In this document: positions 37,417-45,238 of the stretch, piece after piece | How the letters are laid out: the number at the start of each line of letters is the position of its first letter | Numbering within the stretch: the first letter of the stretch is position 1 | Assembly: GCA_009777735.1 (NCBI GenBank) | Contig: WRLF01000004.1 | Location: forward strand, 1-64,000 | Direction of reading: 5' to 3' | Source: Treponema sp. | Lineage (GTDB): Bacteria; Spirochaetota; Spirochaetia; Treponematales; Breznakiellaceae | Length of the DNA: 64,000 nt | Program-made: the position numbers and the translations under genes | Notes under the pieces: generated by a model | What the model saw: the letters and a program-made list of their open reading frames with translations, nothing else | What the model was told of the DNA's origin: nothing | Databases searched by the model: none

Positions 37417-38046
37417 TTAATTACTCTCTGCCTCATTATCAGGTTCGGCGGTAGCTTCTGCCGAACCATCGGCTTCTTCCGAAACAGGGGATTCGGCTGG
37501 CTGTTCGGCTGGCTGTTCTGCAGGAGCAGTTTCCGCCGTTTCGCTGCCTTTGCGCCGGCGCTGCGGCCTTGCCGGCGCCTGCGGGGTTTCGGTTTTAATC
37601 TCCTGTCCAATGATGGTAATTTGAATTTCCGCCTGGGAATTTTCATACAGCCTGATTACGGCTTTGTATTTTCCCGTATTTTTTATATTTACCCCTGCAA
37701 GATCGATTCGTTTGCGCTCAATCTGAAAACCCTGTTTTGTAAGTTCATCCGCAATTGTCTGGCTTGTCACCGCACCGTAGAGCCTTCCGTTGGCGCCCGC
37801 AGGCATGGTAAACGACAACTCAAGACTTTCAAGCCGCTCTTTAAGACCCATAGCATCCTGCCGTTTTTGGGCTTTTTTCGCTTCGATGGCATCTTTTCGC
37901 GATTCAAACAGTTTTACTGTCTGAGGCGTATGGGGAAGGGCAATTCCCCTGGGAAAAAGATAATTCCGAAAGTAGCCTTTTGCTACATCCTTGACATCCC
38001 CTTCTTCACCCAGGGGAGGCAGATCCTTGTTCAATATAACTTTCAT
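37417..38046 (-). CDS. rplI: 50S ribosomal protein L9 with a long acidic tail
   Basis: 209 aa. The first 148 residues are a normal L9: MKVILNKDLPPLGEEGDVKDVAKGYFRNYLFPRGIA and the C-domain GRLYGAVTSQTIADEL. A 60-residue Ala/Glu/Pro-rich tail follows (RRRKGSE, PAEQPAEQPAE), partly made of a 12-nt repeat. ATG 38046 is chosen because AAAGGAG precedes it; the track adds 38 false residues. The tail is unusual and probably disordered. Confidence 0.95.
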   Translation of the reverse strand: MKVILNKDLPPLGEEGDVKDVAKGYFRNYLFPRGIALPHTPQTVKLFESRKDAIEAKKAQKRQDAMGLKERLESLELSFTMPAGANGRLYGAVTSQTIADELTKQGFQIERKRIDLAGVNIKNTGKYKAVIRLYENSQAEIQITIIGQEIKTETPQAPARPQRRRKGSETAETAPAEQPAEQPAESPVSEEADGSAEATAEPDNEAESN

Positions 38047-38175
38047 ACCAAGCTCCTTTGGGATACCCGACGGCTCCCATGAAAAAAATTCTGCCGCCAA
38101 ACGGCAGTTTTCGGACCAAAGGTCCGCAGACAAAAATGTCCCGCCCCGGAGTAGAGGCATTTATAACGGCGCAGT

Positions 38176-38496
38176 TTATTCGGTCACAAAAGGCAGAAGA
38201 GCTATGATGCGGGCCTGTTTAATTGCCGCTGCCAAACCGCGCTGATGCTTCGCGCAAGTGCCGGTGATTCGCCGGGGAAGTATTTTCCCCCGCTCGGTAA
38301 TAAAACGGCGGAGGGTATCGGCGTCTTTATAATCAATTTTCAATTTTTGAACACAGAATCTGCATATTTTTTTCTTGAAAAATGCCTTGCCGCCTTTTCC
38401 GCCGCGGCCCATCCTGTCGTCACCGTCACGCCCTTCCATGTCCCCCCGGTCACGCCGGTAAGAACGCTCGCCTTCCATATATTTTTCATCAGACAT
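38176..38496 (-). CDS. rpsR: 30S ribosomal protein S18 with an N-terminal extension
   Basis: 106 aa. The core is standard ([59 protein letters not shown]). The first 35 residues form a Gly/Arg/Asp-rich extension ([19 protein letters not shown]) not present in most S18 proteins. AAGGAG supports ATG 38496. It partners S6 on the small subunit; both are in this operon. Confidence 0.95.
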   Translation of the reverse strand: MSDEKYMEGERSYRRDRGDMEGRDGDDRMGRGGKGGKAFFKKKICRFCVQKLKIDYKDADTLRRFITERGKILPRRITGTCAKHQRGLAAAIKQARIIALLPFVTE

Positions 38497-38513
38497 ACTA
38501 TTTCTCCTTGGTG

Positions 38514-38978
38514 TTAAAATGGGATATCATCGGCGAAAGCATCGTCCGCCGGTACACGGCTGCCCTGGTTTACCGAGGCGCCGTTCTGGGTATTGCCGGA
38601 ATAACCGCCTGATGCCTGACTGCGGTATTCCCCTCCACCGGAACCGCTTCCGGGATTTCCTCCCAGCAATTGCAGGTTAGCGGCGACAATTTCTACCTTG
38701 GAACGGTTTTGACCGTCCTGCTGCCAGCGATCCTGCCGCAGTTCCCCGTCAACAGCTACCATCTTACCCTTGACAAGGTACTGGTGCAGGGATTCTCCCT
38801 GCCGCCCCCAGACAACAATATCAAAGAAATTCGGCTCATCTTCCCATTGATCGCCGCTTTTACGGCGGCGGTTTACGGCAATGGAAAATTTACAGACAGT
38901 CTGACCGCTGGCAATTGATTTAAGTTCGGCGTCTCTGGTCAATCTTCCAATTAAAATGACATGGTTTATATCTACCAT
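38514..38978 (-). CDS. ssb: Single-stranded DNA-binding protein
   Basis: About 154 aa starting at ATG 38978 with GAGGAG 8 nt upstream; the track begins 70 codons too early. An OB fold ([42 protein letters not shown]), a Gly/Ser/Asn-rich linker and the acidic C-terminal tip DDIPF that recruits replication partners are present. It follows rpsF by 4 nt. Confidence 0.96.
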   Translation of the reverse strand: MVDINHVILIGRLTRDAELKSIASGQTVCKFSIAVNRRRKSGDQWEDEPNFFDIVVWGRQGESLHQYLVKGKMVAVDGELRQDRWQQDGQNRSKVEIVAANLQLLGGNPGSGSGGGEYRSQASGGYSGNTQNGASVNQGSRVPADDAFADDIPF

Positions 38979-38982
38979 AACA

Positions 38983-39264
38983 TTACTCCTCAACCCTGAC
39001 AAAAAGATACTTGAGCAGATTGGCATTGAGCTTGAATACCCGGTCAAGGACAGCGATTTTAGCCGGATCCGCCCTGATGGTAAACAGAACGTATTTTCCC
39101 CGTTTTCGTTTTTTGATTTCATAGGCAAGATCGCGATCCCCGGTTTCATCGGTTTTTTCGATCTCGACTCCGTTGGCAGCAAGGTCACTCAGAAGCAGTT
39201 CACGACCCGCTGAATGCTGGTCTTCTTCCAGGGGGAAGATGACCGTCAGCTCGTATTGACGCAT
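38983..39264 (-). CDS. rpsF: 30S ribosomal protein S6
   Basis: 93 aa, normal length. MRQYELTVIFPLEE, the ferredoxin-like fold with KKRKRGKYVLFTIRADPAKIAVLDRVFKLNANLLKYLFVRVEE. AAGGAGG just upstream. First gene of the rpsF-ssb-rpsR-rplI-dnaB operon; the leader contains two overlapping hairpins. Confidence 0.96.
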   Translation of the reverse strand: MRQYELTVIFPLEEDQHSAGRELLLSDLAANGVEIEKTDETGDRDLAYEIKKRKRGKYVLFTIRADPAKIAVLDRVFKLNANLLKYLFVRVEE

Positions 39265-39276
39265 AGGTCCTCCTTA

Positions 39277-39305
39277 CGGACTTGTCCGGCTCAATTAAGC
39301 GCCGG
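39277..39305 (-). promoter_or_regulatory. Overlapping hairpins in the rpsF leader
   Basis: On the minus strand CCGGC-loop-GCCGG is followed by CGGA-CAAG-TCCG, which shares the CCGG bases and abuts the AAGGAGG ribosome-binding site. The two are mutually exclusive. In many bacteria the S6:S18 complex binds a CCG-containing leader hairpin of this operon; whether this is that motif is only a suggestion. Confidence 0.35.
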
Positions 39306-39372
39306 AAAAGAGGTAGTTTTTCACAGGCTAATAAAAAAATGGAGGAATGGCAAGGGGGCAGTACTGCATTTC

Positions 39373-39402
39373 TTGACAAGGAAGATACATCGCCGTTATA
39401 GT
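39373..39402 (+). promoter_or_regulatory. Near-consensus promoter abutting the 39408 gene
   Basis: TTGACA (39373-39378), an 18-nt spacer and TATAGT (39397-39402). The -10 ends 5 nt before ATG 39408 and no ribosome-binding site is present, pointing to a leaderless mRNA. Confidence 0.6.
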
Positions 39403-39407
39403 TGGGT

Positions 39408-40187
39408 ATGAAACGAAAAAAGAAACTTATCATTTTTACCGCAATTGCAGCAGCGGTAATCACTATTATTTTATTGTTCATATTAATTCCCGGGGATCAT
39501 CTGCTTGTCCGTATAACAGGCCCCATTATTGTATTGGACAGTACCCCGCGCCTGGGTAATGTAATTCAATATATACAGGACGGTGATTTTCTCCTTCGCA
39601 TGACATCAAGCGCCTGGTCTATGGCGTTTCGTGAATATTCAACGGTAGATAAAAGGTTTTCCCATGCCGCAGTAATACGAATGCGTGATGGCGAAGTTAA
39701 TGTCATCCATGCCCTTGGTTCCTTTAGCAACCCGGATTTGGGCGTTGAGACAGATCCGCTGGATCGCTTTATCATGGGTGCATCATCGGTGGGCATTTTC
39801 AGGGTAATAGGAGCGGACGGTGCTGTTATTTCCGATACAGCATTACAGTATCTGGGCCGCCCCTTTGACTTTGATTTTGATCATCTGGATGACAGCAAAG
39901 TGTACTGTACCGAATTAATGTATCACGCATTAAAACCGCTCAACCTGGAGCATATTTTACCAACAACGTATGTGGAGGATATAAAAAAACATGCCATTCC
40001 CATTGATTCCATATCAAACAACCCTGCCATTCATGAAATAGTCTACATAGTGAACCAAAGAGAACATCCAATAAGAGATGATGATTACATTACATTTGGT
40101 CGGCATAATCCCGTTAAAAATACTTTTATTCAAAGAGTGGGATTATTTATAGCAAGAATCTTTGTAAGCCCGCAGCAAAACAAGTAA
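39408..40187 (+). CDS. Membrane-anchored YiiX-like cysteine hydrolase
   Basis: About 259 aa. An N-terminal anchor (KKKLIIFTAIAAAVITIILLFILI) is followed by a permuted NlpC/P60-type (YiiX/YebB) domain: GDFLLRM, the catalytic His in FSHAAVIRM, and the catalytic Cys in VYCTELMYHAL. Such enzymes cleave amide or thioester bonds in lipids, peptides or peptidoglycan; the substrate here is unknown. ATG 39408 has no ribosome-binding site but has a strong promoter directly upstream. The GH2 gene follows 26 nt on and may be cotranscribed. Confidence 0.84.
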   Translation: MKRKKKLIIFTAIAAAVITIILLFILIPGDHLLVRITGPIIVLDSTPRLGNVIQYIQDGDFLLRMTSSAWSMAFREYSTVDKRFSHAAVIRMRDGEVNVIHALGSFSNPDLGVETDPLDRFIMGASSVGIFRVIGADGAVISDTALQYLGRPFDFDFDHLDDSKVYCTELMYHALKPLNLEHILPTTYVEDIKKHAIPIDSISNNPAIHEIVYIVNQREHPIRDDDYITFGRHNPVKNTFIQRVGLFIARIFVSPQQNK

Positions 40188-40213
40188 AACAGAAAAAAAG
40201 GAGCGAGAAAAAA

Positions 40214-43200
40214 ATGATAGTATCAATGAAAAAGAATTTGTTGTTTCTGTTTGCGGTTATCATTTTTTTTTCTGTCTTGCCGGGAAGCTGCAAAACCCTC
40301 GGCGAACCTGACATGAGTCAGGGAGCAAACCTTGCTCTGGGCAAGACTGCACAGGCCAGCAGCCGCAGCGGAGGCGCTGACTCTGCCTTTGACGGCAAGG
40401 CGTTTACGAACTGGACAAGCGCCGGCGCTAATCCGCAATGGATTCGCGTTGATTTAGGCGGCCACTATACAGTATGCCGGGTCGTTCTAAATTGGGCCGG
40501 AAGCAATTACGGAACGGATTATTTTATAGAAGTCTCTGATGATGACATGAACTGGAATGTTGTGGCAGACAGATTCCTCCTTGATTTACCAAGAAATGGC
40601 AACAATCGGGTGGACGATATTTATTTTAAAGATGTCGAAGCCCGGTATGTCCGGATGTACGGCACGGGCAGGCAGGGTAATTTTTCCCTGCGGGGATTTG
40701 AAGTCTACGGCCCCCATAACATAGCCGCCGGTAAAACAGCCGCAGCGGGCAGCGAATGGTTCGGCATAGACCTTGACGATATCCTGCAGGTAGGCAGTGT
40801 AAAAATAAACTGGGGCGAGCATTACGCATCCGAATATACGATTAAAGTTTCAGATAACGGAACGGATTGGCACGACGCTTACCATACGGCCAACGGAACA
40901 GGCGGCATCGAAACGATCAATCTGGCGCCGCTCAACGCTTCGCGTTATACTCAACAGGATGGCATAGACCCGGAAAACACCCCTGCACGCCGGAGACCCG
41001 ATGGCAGCTTGGATGTCAATAGAGAACATTTATATGCCCGGTTTGTCCGTGTACACCCGGCCGGCCGGAGAGATGATTATTCCATTAATGAACTTGAAAT
41101 ATACGGGAATCCGTTCCGATCCGTGCCAAACGCTGACAACAACGCCCTTATGCCGAATATAAACCTGAACGAAGGCTGGATGCTGGCCCGTGCGCCGGAT
41201 ATTTCCGCTTCCCCTGCCGGTATTTCCGCCCCCGGTTTTGATGTAAGCGGCGATGCATGGTTTAACGCCATAGTACCCGGCACCGTTTTAACGAGCTTTT
41301 TCAAAGCCGGCCTCATTGAAGACCCTTACTTCTCGGATAATATACGCAAACTGGACCAGTGGTACTACAATGTTGATTACTGGTACAGAAAAGAATTTAC
41401 ACTGCCGCCGGAATACACAGGGCAGAATATGGTTCTTAATGTCGAAGGGGTGAATTGGCATTCTGATATCTATGTAAACGGCCAGAAGCTTGGCAGCACG
41501 GTTGGGCCATTTAAGCGGGAACAATTTGACGTTACACGGTATCTTGTACCCGGTACAGCCAATGTCATAGCCGTAAACATACATATATTCCCGACGCGTG
41601 CAGATGAATTGGACGGGAATGCGAACAATGACGGAAGATATGATCAGATCATGATGCTGCCCCATATTATGAGTTCCGGGGGATGGGACTGGATACCGCC
41701 CATCCCGGGCAGAAACGTCGGCATCATCAAGGATATTACGCTGACCACCCGCAATCGGGTAGCCATTAAAAACCCCATAATTCAAACCGACCTACCCTGG
41801 GTGCCGCCGGTACCCAACGGCCCTGAACCTACGGGCATCCCCTCCCCCGCCGACACCGCTTATGCCGATATCAGCTTTAGCGCGGAACTGGTTAACAATG
41901 GGGACACTGCGATTAGCGGCATTATCAAGGGTCTGATAACCCCCGGCGGCATCAATGTTCAAAAAGAGGTAACAATACCCGCCAACAGAACGATCACAGT
42001 CTCATTTAACAGAAACGATTTCGCCGCTTTGCGAGTAGACAACCCCCGCCTGTGGTGGCCTAACGGTTACGGCGAACAGTTCCTCCATGACATTGAGTTT
42101 GGGTTTGAGATAGACGGCGTGGTTTCGGATACATTCTCATACCAATTCGGCATCCGGGAATACGGGTACTGGTGGAAAGACGGTACTGCACCGTTTGAAT
42201 GGATAATGGGCGACGGCAGAAGAAGGAGTGCGTACAACAACGACACCAACAGTAAAAGCCTGCAATTTTTTTGCAATGGCGTGCGGATAATGGCAAAGGG
42301 CGGCAACTGGGGAATGACGGATGCCATGCTCGGCTGGACTGCCAGGGAATATGATATTGCCCTCAGGATGCATGCTGACATGAATTTTACCATGATCCGC
42401 GACTGGATAGGCACCGCTGATTTTGACGATTTTTATAAAGCCGCCGATAAATTCGGCATAATGATATGGGCCGATTTTTGGGTTCACGGGTTTTGGCAAA
42501 CGAACATCATGGGGCCATTTCTTCAAAACGCACGGGCCAAGGTACAGCGAATCCGAAACCACACCAGCCTGGTGATATATTGCGGCGGAAACGAATGGAC
42601 GCCCTGGGGGATTTTGGACAATGAACCCAACGGCCCCGGCTGGGCGCCGGGGAACAGACCCACAGGCATCCTTCCTCAAATAGTTGCGGAGTTGGATCCC
42701 GGGCGCCTGTATATCACCCAGTCAAACGCGCAGCCGGTAAGGGGCGGCGTATCGTATATGATACAGGATCCCGTGTGGTACTATACCACGGCATCCCGCC
42801 ACCAGGGGTTCACAACCGAAATCGGCACGTCGGTAATGCCTGTCTACGAATCGGTCATGGAAATGATGGAAGAACAATACTGGTGGCCGCCAAGGGATAA
42901 CAGCAGACCGTTTGGCCGGAATATAAACTACATGTGGCAAATCCACGATTTAGGCGGCCCGGATGACATAGGCAACAAGGGTGCAGAAGGCTATCTGGAT
43001 CAGATTGACAGGAGATACGGCAGATCCGAAAACCTCGTAGATTTCAGCATGAAAGCGCAGTTGATCAACTATGAAACGAACAGGGCCATGTTTGAAGCGT
43101 GGAATAACTACATGTGGAATAATACAAGCGGCATCCTGCTGTGGATGAGCCAGTCCGCATGGCCGTCGTTTATATGGCAAACTTATGACAGTTTCTTTGA

Positions 43201-43873
43201 CATGAACGGCGCATACTTTGGATCAAGGAAAGCCAGCCGACCGGTTAATGTTCAGTTCGATTACCAGGATCGGATCATTAAAGTCATCAACAATACCCCG
43301 GCGCCTTTACAAAACATTACCGTGACAGCCGATTTATATAATCTGGACGGCACATTATCGACCAGCCGCACCGCAACACTAACCGCCGCCGCAAGCAGCG
43401 CAACACAAGCGCTGGACATAAGCGCCGATTTAACCGGTGAATCAATTTCCAGTACTCATTTTATCAATCTGACTCTCAGAGATGCCGGAAATAATGTATT
43501 GTCGGAAAACTTCTATTGGGACAGCAACCGGAGCAGCCGGACATCCTATGCATTGAGTATACTCCCTCAAATTACCCTCAATGCCTTTATCATTGACAGC
43601 GCCGTAACAGGCGGCGTAACAACAATGACCGTGGAATTGAGGAACGAAAGCAGCGATGTCGCCGTTATGACACGCCTTAAAGTCATGCAGGGCAGCGGCG
43701 CAAGACGGGTACTGCCGGTTTTTTACAGCGATAACTATTTTGCCATGCTTCCGGGCACAAGCAAGCAGGTAATAATAGAATTCGAAACACGAGACCTGGA
43801 CGGACATGAACCGGTTTTAAGGATGGAAGGGTTTAATACGGCCCACGCAATAATAACAAGAAGAGGACGGTAA
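40214..43873 (+). CDS. GH2-family exo-beta-glucosaminidase-like lipoprotein
   Basis: 1219 aa. Signal peptide and lipobox-like PGSC, then two discoidin (F5/8-type C, CBM32-like) domains in the first 300 residues (ALGKTAQASSRSGGADSAFDG; ARYVRMYGTGRQG), a GH2 sugar-binding domain (about 310-480), Ig-like domains and a TIM barrel. Catalytic Glu794 lies in YCGGNEWTPWG and the likely nucleophile Glu869 in TTEIGTSVMP. The 75-residue spacing resembles exo-glucosaminidase CsxA (E469/E541). The later GILLWMSQSAWPSFIWQ fits that group. It would release terminal glucosamine-type residues from a polysaccharide. Mannosidase activity is an alternative. Confidence 0.88.
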   Translation: MIVSMKKNLLFLFAVIIFFSVLPGSCKTLGEPDMSQGANLALGKTAQASSRSGGADSAFDGKAFTNWTSAGANPQWIRVDLGGHYTVCRVVLNWAGSNYGTDYFIEVSDDDMNWNVVADRFLLDLPRNGNNRVDDIYFKDVEARYVRMYGTGRQGNFSLRGFEVYGPHNIAAGKTAAAGSEWFGIDLDDILQVGSVKINWGEHYASEYTIKVSDNGTDWHDAYHTANGTGGIETINLAPLNASRYTQQDGIDPENTPARRRPDGSLDVNREHLYARFVRVHPAGRRDDYSINELEIYGNPFRSVPNADNNALMPNINLNEGWMLARAPDISASPAGISAPGFDVSGDAWFNAIVPGTVLTSFFKAGLIEDPYFSDNIRKLDQWYYNVDYWYRKEFTLPPEYTGQNMVLNVEGVNWHSDIYVNGQKLGSTVGPFKREQFDVTRYLVPGTANVIAVNIHIFPTRADELDGNANNDGRYDQIMMLPHIMSSGGWDWIPPIPGRNVGIIKDITLTTRNRVAIKNPIIQTDLPWVPPVPNGPEPTGIPSPADTAYADISFSAELVNNGDTAISGIIKGLITPGGINVQKEVTIPANRTITVSFNRNDFAALRVDNPRLWWPNGYGEQFLHDIEFGFEIDGVVSDTFSYQFGIREYGYWWKDGTAPFEWIMGDGRRRSAYNNDTNSKSLQFFCNGVRIMAKGGNWGMTDAMLGWTAREYDIALRMHADMNFTMIRDWIGTADFDDFYKAADKFGIMIWADFWVHGFWQTNIMGPFLQNARAKVQRIRNHTSLVIYCGGNEWTPWGILDNEPNGPGWAPGNRPTGILPQIVAELDPGRLYITQSNAQPVRGGVSYMIQDPVWYYTTASRHQGFTTEIGTSVMPVYESVMEMMEEQYWWPPRDNSRPFGRNINYMWQIHDLGGPDDIGNKGAEGYLDQIDRRYGRSENLVDFSMKAQLINYETNRAMFEAWNNYMWNNTSGILLWMSQSAWPSFIWQTYDSFFDMNGAYFGSRKASRPVNVQFDYQDRIIKVINNTPAPLQNITVTADLYNLDGTLSTSRTATLTAAASSATQALDISADLTGESISSTHFINLTLRDAGNNVLSENFYWDSNRSSRTSYALSILPQITLNAFIIDSAVTGGVTTMTVELRNESSDVAVMTRLKVMQGSGARRVLPVFYSDNYFAMLPGTSKQVIIEFETRDLDGHEPVLRMEGFNTAHAIITRRGR

Positions 43874-43896
43874 CGCACATTTCAATATGATAAACA

Positions 43897-43968
43897 GGCT
43901 CCTTCGTCTATCGGTTAGGACATGAGATTCTCAATCTTAAAAGACGGGTTCGATTCCCGTAGGAGCTA
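43897..43968 (+). tRNA. tRNA-Glu (CTC)
   Basis: GGCTCCT...AGGAGCT forms the acceptor stem (G1-U72 wobble), D arm GTCT/GGAC, anticodon stem TGAGA/TCTTA around TTCTCAA, so the anticodon is CTC. T arm ACGGG-TTCGATT-CCCGT is perfect. No CCA is encoded. The last 3 nt overlap the stop codon of the minus-strand gene at 43966. Confidence 0.94.
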
Positions 43969-44376
43969 ACACACAGTCTGAACAATGCCCTGAACCCAGT
44001 TTTGCAGTTCAGTATCATCTATTGTGTCATCATGAACCAGCAAGGGTTTACCGGCAGTAACACCGGTATCACGAACCAGTGTTTTAAGGTACTTTACGGC
44101 TTGTGTATTGGCAGAAAAAATCCCGCATGTACGCCCTGCCAGGTTAATATGGGTAAATAGCGTTTCAATATAAGGATTTGAAAATGATTCTTTGCTCTGA
44201 CAGCCCAGAAAAAAAATCGGTGCGGGAAGTAAAACCTCGGCGGAAAAATTTTCTGCGGCAGTTTCCGTAACCGAATACTGTTCAAAGGGTGGATTCATGA
44301 TAACAGCGGTTATTTTCGCCGCTAACTTCCGCATTTGATCGGAATTATCGGTGACTATCAGGATTTTCCGGTTCAT
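43966..44376 (-). CDS. Hypothetical flavodoxin-fold-like protein
   Basis: 136 aa, alpha/beta. The pattern KILIVTDNSDQMRKLAAKI, PIFFLGCQSKES, AGRTCGIFSANTQAVKYLKTLV resembles a flavodoxin or receiver-like Rossmann sandwich, but no FMN phosphate loop or phospho-Asp set is evident. A perfect promoter (TTGACA-17-TATACT) lies upstream, giving a leader of only about 6 nt and no ribosome-binding site. It overlaps the tRNA-Glu 3' end by 3 nt. Function unknown. Confidence 0.7.
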   Translation of the reverse strand: MNRKILIVTDNSDQMRKLAAKITAVIMNPPFEQYSVTETAAENFSAEVLLPAPIFFLGCQSKESFSNPYIETLFTHINLAGRTCGIFSANTQAVKYLKTLVRDTGVTAGKPLLVHDDTIDDTELQNWVQGIVQTVC

Positions 44377-44389
44377 TTGTTTGAACTAA

Positions 44390-44418
44390 AGTATATTCCC
44401 CATTTAAATCATTGTCAA
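44390..44418 (-). promoter_or_regulatory. Strong promoter of the 136-aa gene
   Basis: Minus-strand TTGACA (44418-44413), 17-nt spacer, TATACT (44395-44390). The -10 lies 13 nt from the ATG, so the leader is about 6 nt, too short for a normal ribosome-binding site. Confidence 0.65.
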
Positions 44419-44468
44419 TTACTCACCCGGAACATTTGAGTAAACCTGTATTTAGTAAAAATATACGT

Positions 44469-44846
44469 TTAACCTTCGGGCTCGTTATCTTTGATTTCTA
44501 CTTCTTCTTCAATTTCAGTAAAACCGCTAATTATGTCGCATATTTCGTATAACAGATCGTTAGGCAATTTTTCAATAAATTGAGAGTATCGTACAGATAG
44601 ATCAAGGGCTTTTACCTGGTCGGTCATTATTGTGCCTGTTGTTTTTGTCCTGTCATCTAACTTTATGTGCAATGCTATATTTCTGTCTGTGTTTGTAATT
44701 GGACATACTAACGCAACGCCTTTGGCAAAGTTATTATAACTGGCATTACTTACCACAACAGCAGGACGGTGACCTCTTTGTTCATGCCCTTTGGTCGGGT
44801 TGAAATCCATGCTGATTATGTCACCTTGTTCTGGTTTATACGCCAT
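44469..44846 (-). CDS. mazF: MazF/PemK-type toxin
   Basis: About 125 aa from ATG 44846; the track adds 13 residues. PemK-fold signature: GDIISMDFNPTKGHEQRGHRPAVVVSNASYN, VALVCPITNTDR and GTIMTDQVKALD with the catalytic Arg/Thr region. Family members are sequence-specific ribonucleases that act on mRNA. The C-terminus is acidic (EIEEEVEIKDNEPEG). Its start shares a base with the antitoxin stop (TAATG), so it is coupled. Confidence 0.92.
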   Translation of the reverse strand: MAYKPEQGDIISMDFNPTKGHEQRGHRPAVVVSNASYNNFAKGVALVCPITNTDRNIALHIKLDDRTKTTGTIMTDQVKALDLSVRYSQFIEKLPNDLLYEICDIISGFTEIEEEVEIKDNEPEG

Positions 44847-45100
44847 TACATTAATTCTCTTCCAACAGGCTCTCCAGTGTCCCATTCTTCGGTTTTATAA
44901 TCACTGCTATAGTCTTTAAGCCGTTCTTTAAGCGGAATGTGCCTGTATCTTTTTTTTTGCTGAAACGGTAAGCCTTTTTCGATAAGACATTGCCGGAAAA
45001 AAACATTTACTGCGGTGTTTATATTCATTCCAAGGTTGTTATACAATTTTTCAATGTCATTTTTAACATTTTCATCTACATTTACTGCCATTTGCACCAT
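44846..45100 (-). CDS. RelB/DinJ-type antitoxin
   Basis: About 84 aa from ATG 45100 with GGAGATAG-like site upstream. Ribbon-helix-helix N-terminus (MVQMAVNVDENVKNDIEKLYNNLGMNINTAVNVFFRQ) typical of RelB/DinJ, and a basic/aromatic C-terminal part (ERLKDYSSDYKTEEWDTGEPV) that should wrap the toxin. It would autorepress the operon. Pairing this antitoxin type with a MazF toxin is known but less usual than MazE/PemI. Confidence 0.85.
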   Translation of the reverse strand: MVQMAVNVDENVKNDIEKLYNNLGMNINTAVNVFFRQCLIEKGLPFQQKKRYRHIPLKERLKDYSSDYKTEEWDTGEPVGRELM

Positions 45101-45186
45101 ATCTATCTCCTGCTTATACAATACCGCTTTTCCGGCTTTTCAGCAAGTATTCCCACCGCCCCGCCGGCAATACAGCCGATACAACC

Positions 45187-45215
45187 TTGATTTTCCCGGT
45201 ATAAAGTGATATATT
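45187..45215 (+). promoter_or_regulatory. Promoter of the surface-lipoprotein cluster
   Basis: TTGATT (45187-45192), 17-nt spacer, TATATT (45210-45215) with a TG extension (TGATATATT). AAGGAG and ATG 45239 follow. The same GTGATATATT core occurs in the promoter before 52029. Confidence 0.6.
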
Positions 45216-45238
45216 AGTTAACATCCAAGGAGAATATT

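Noticed and set aside
42137-42679. Long minus-strand ORFs opposite the GH2 and lipoprotein genes (also 45347-45934, 53091-53696)
   Set aside because: They lie antisense to clear coding genes and have no start signals or recognisable domains; shadows of codon bias.
43897-45100. Integrated island with att repeats at tRNA-Glu
   Set aside because: I see no integrase and no obvious second copy of the tRNA 3' end within the window.
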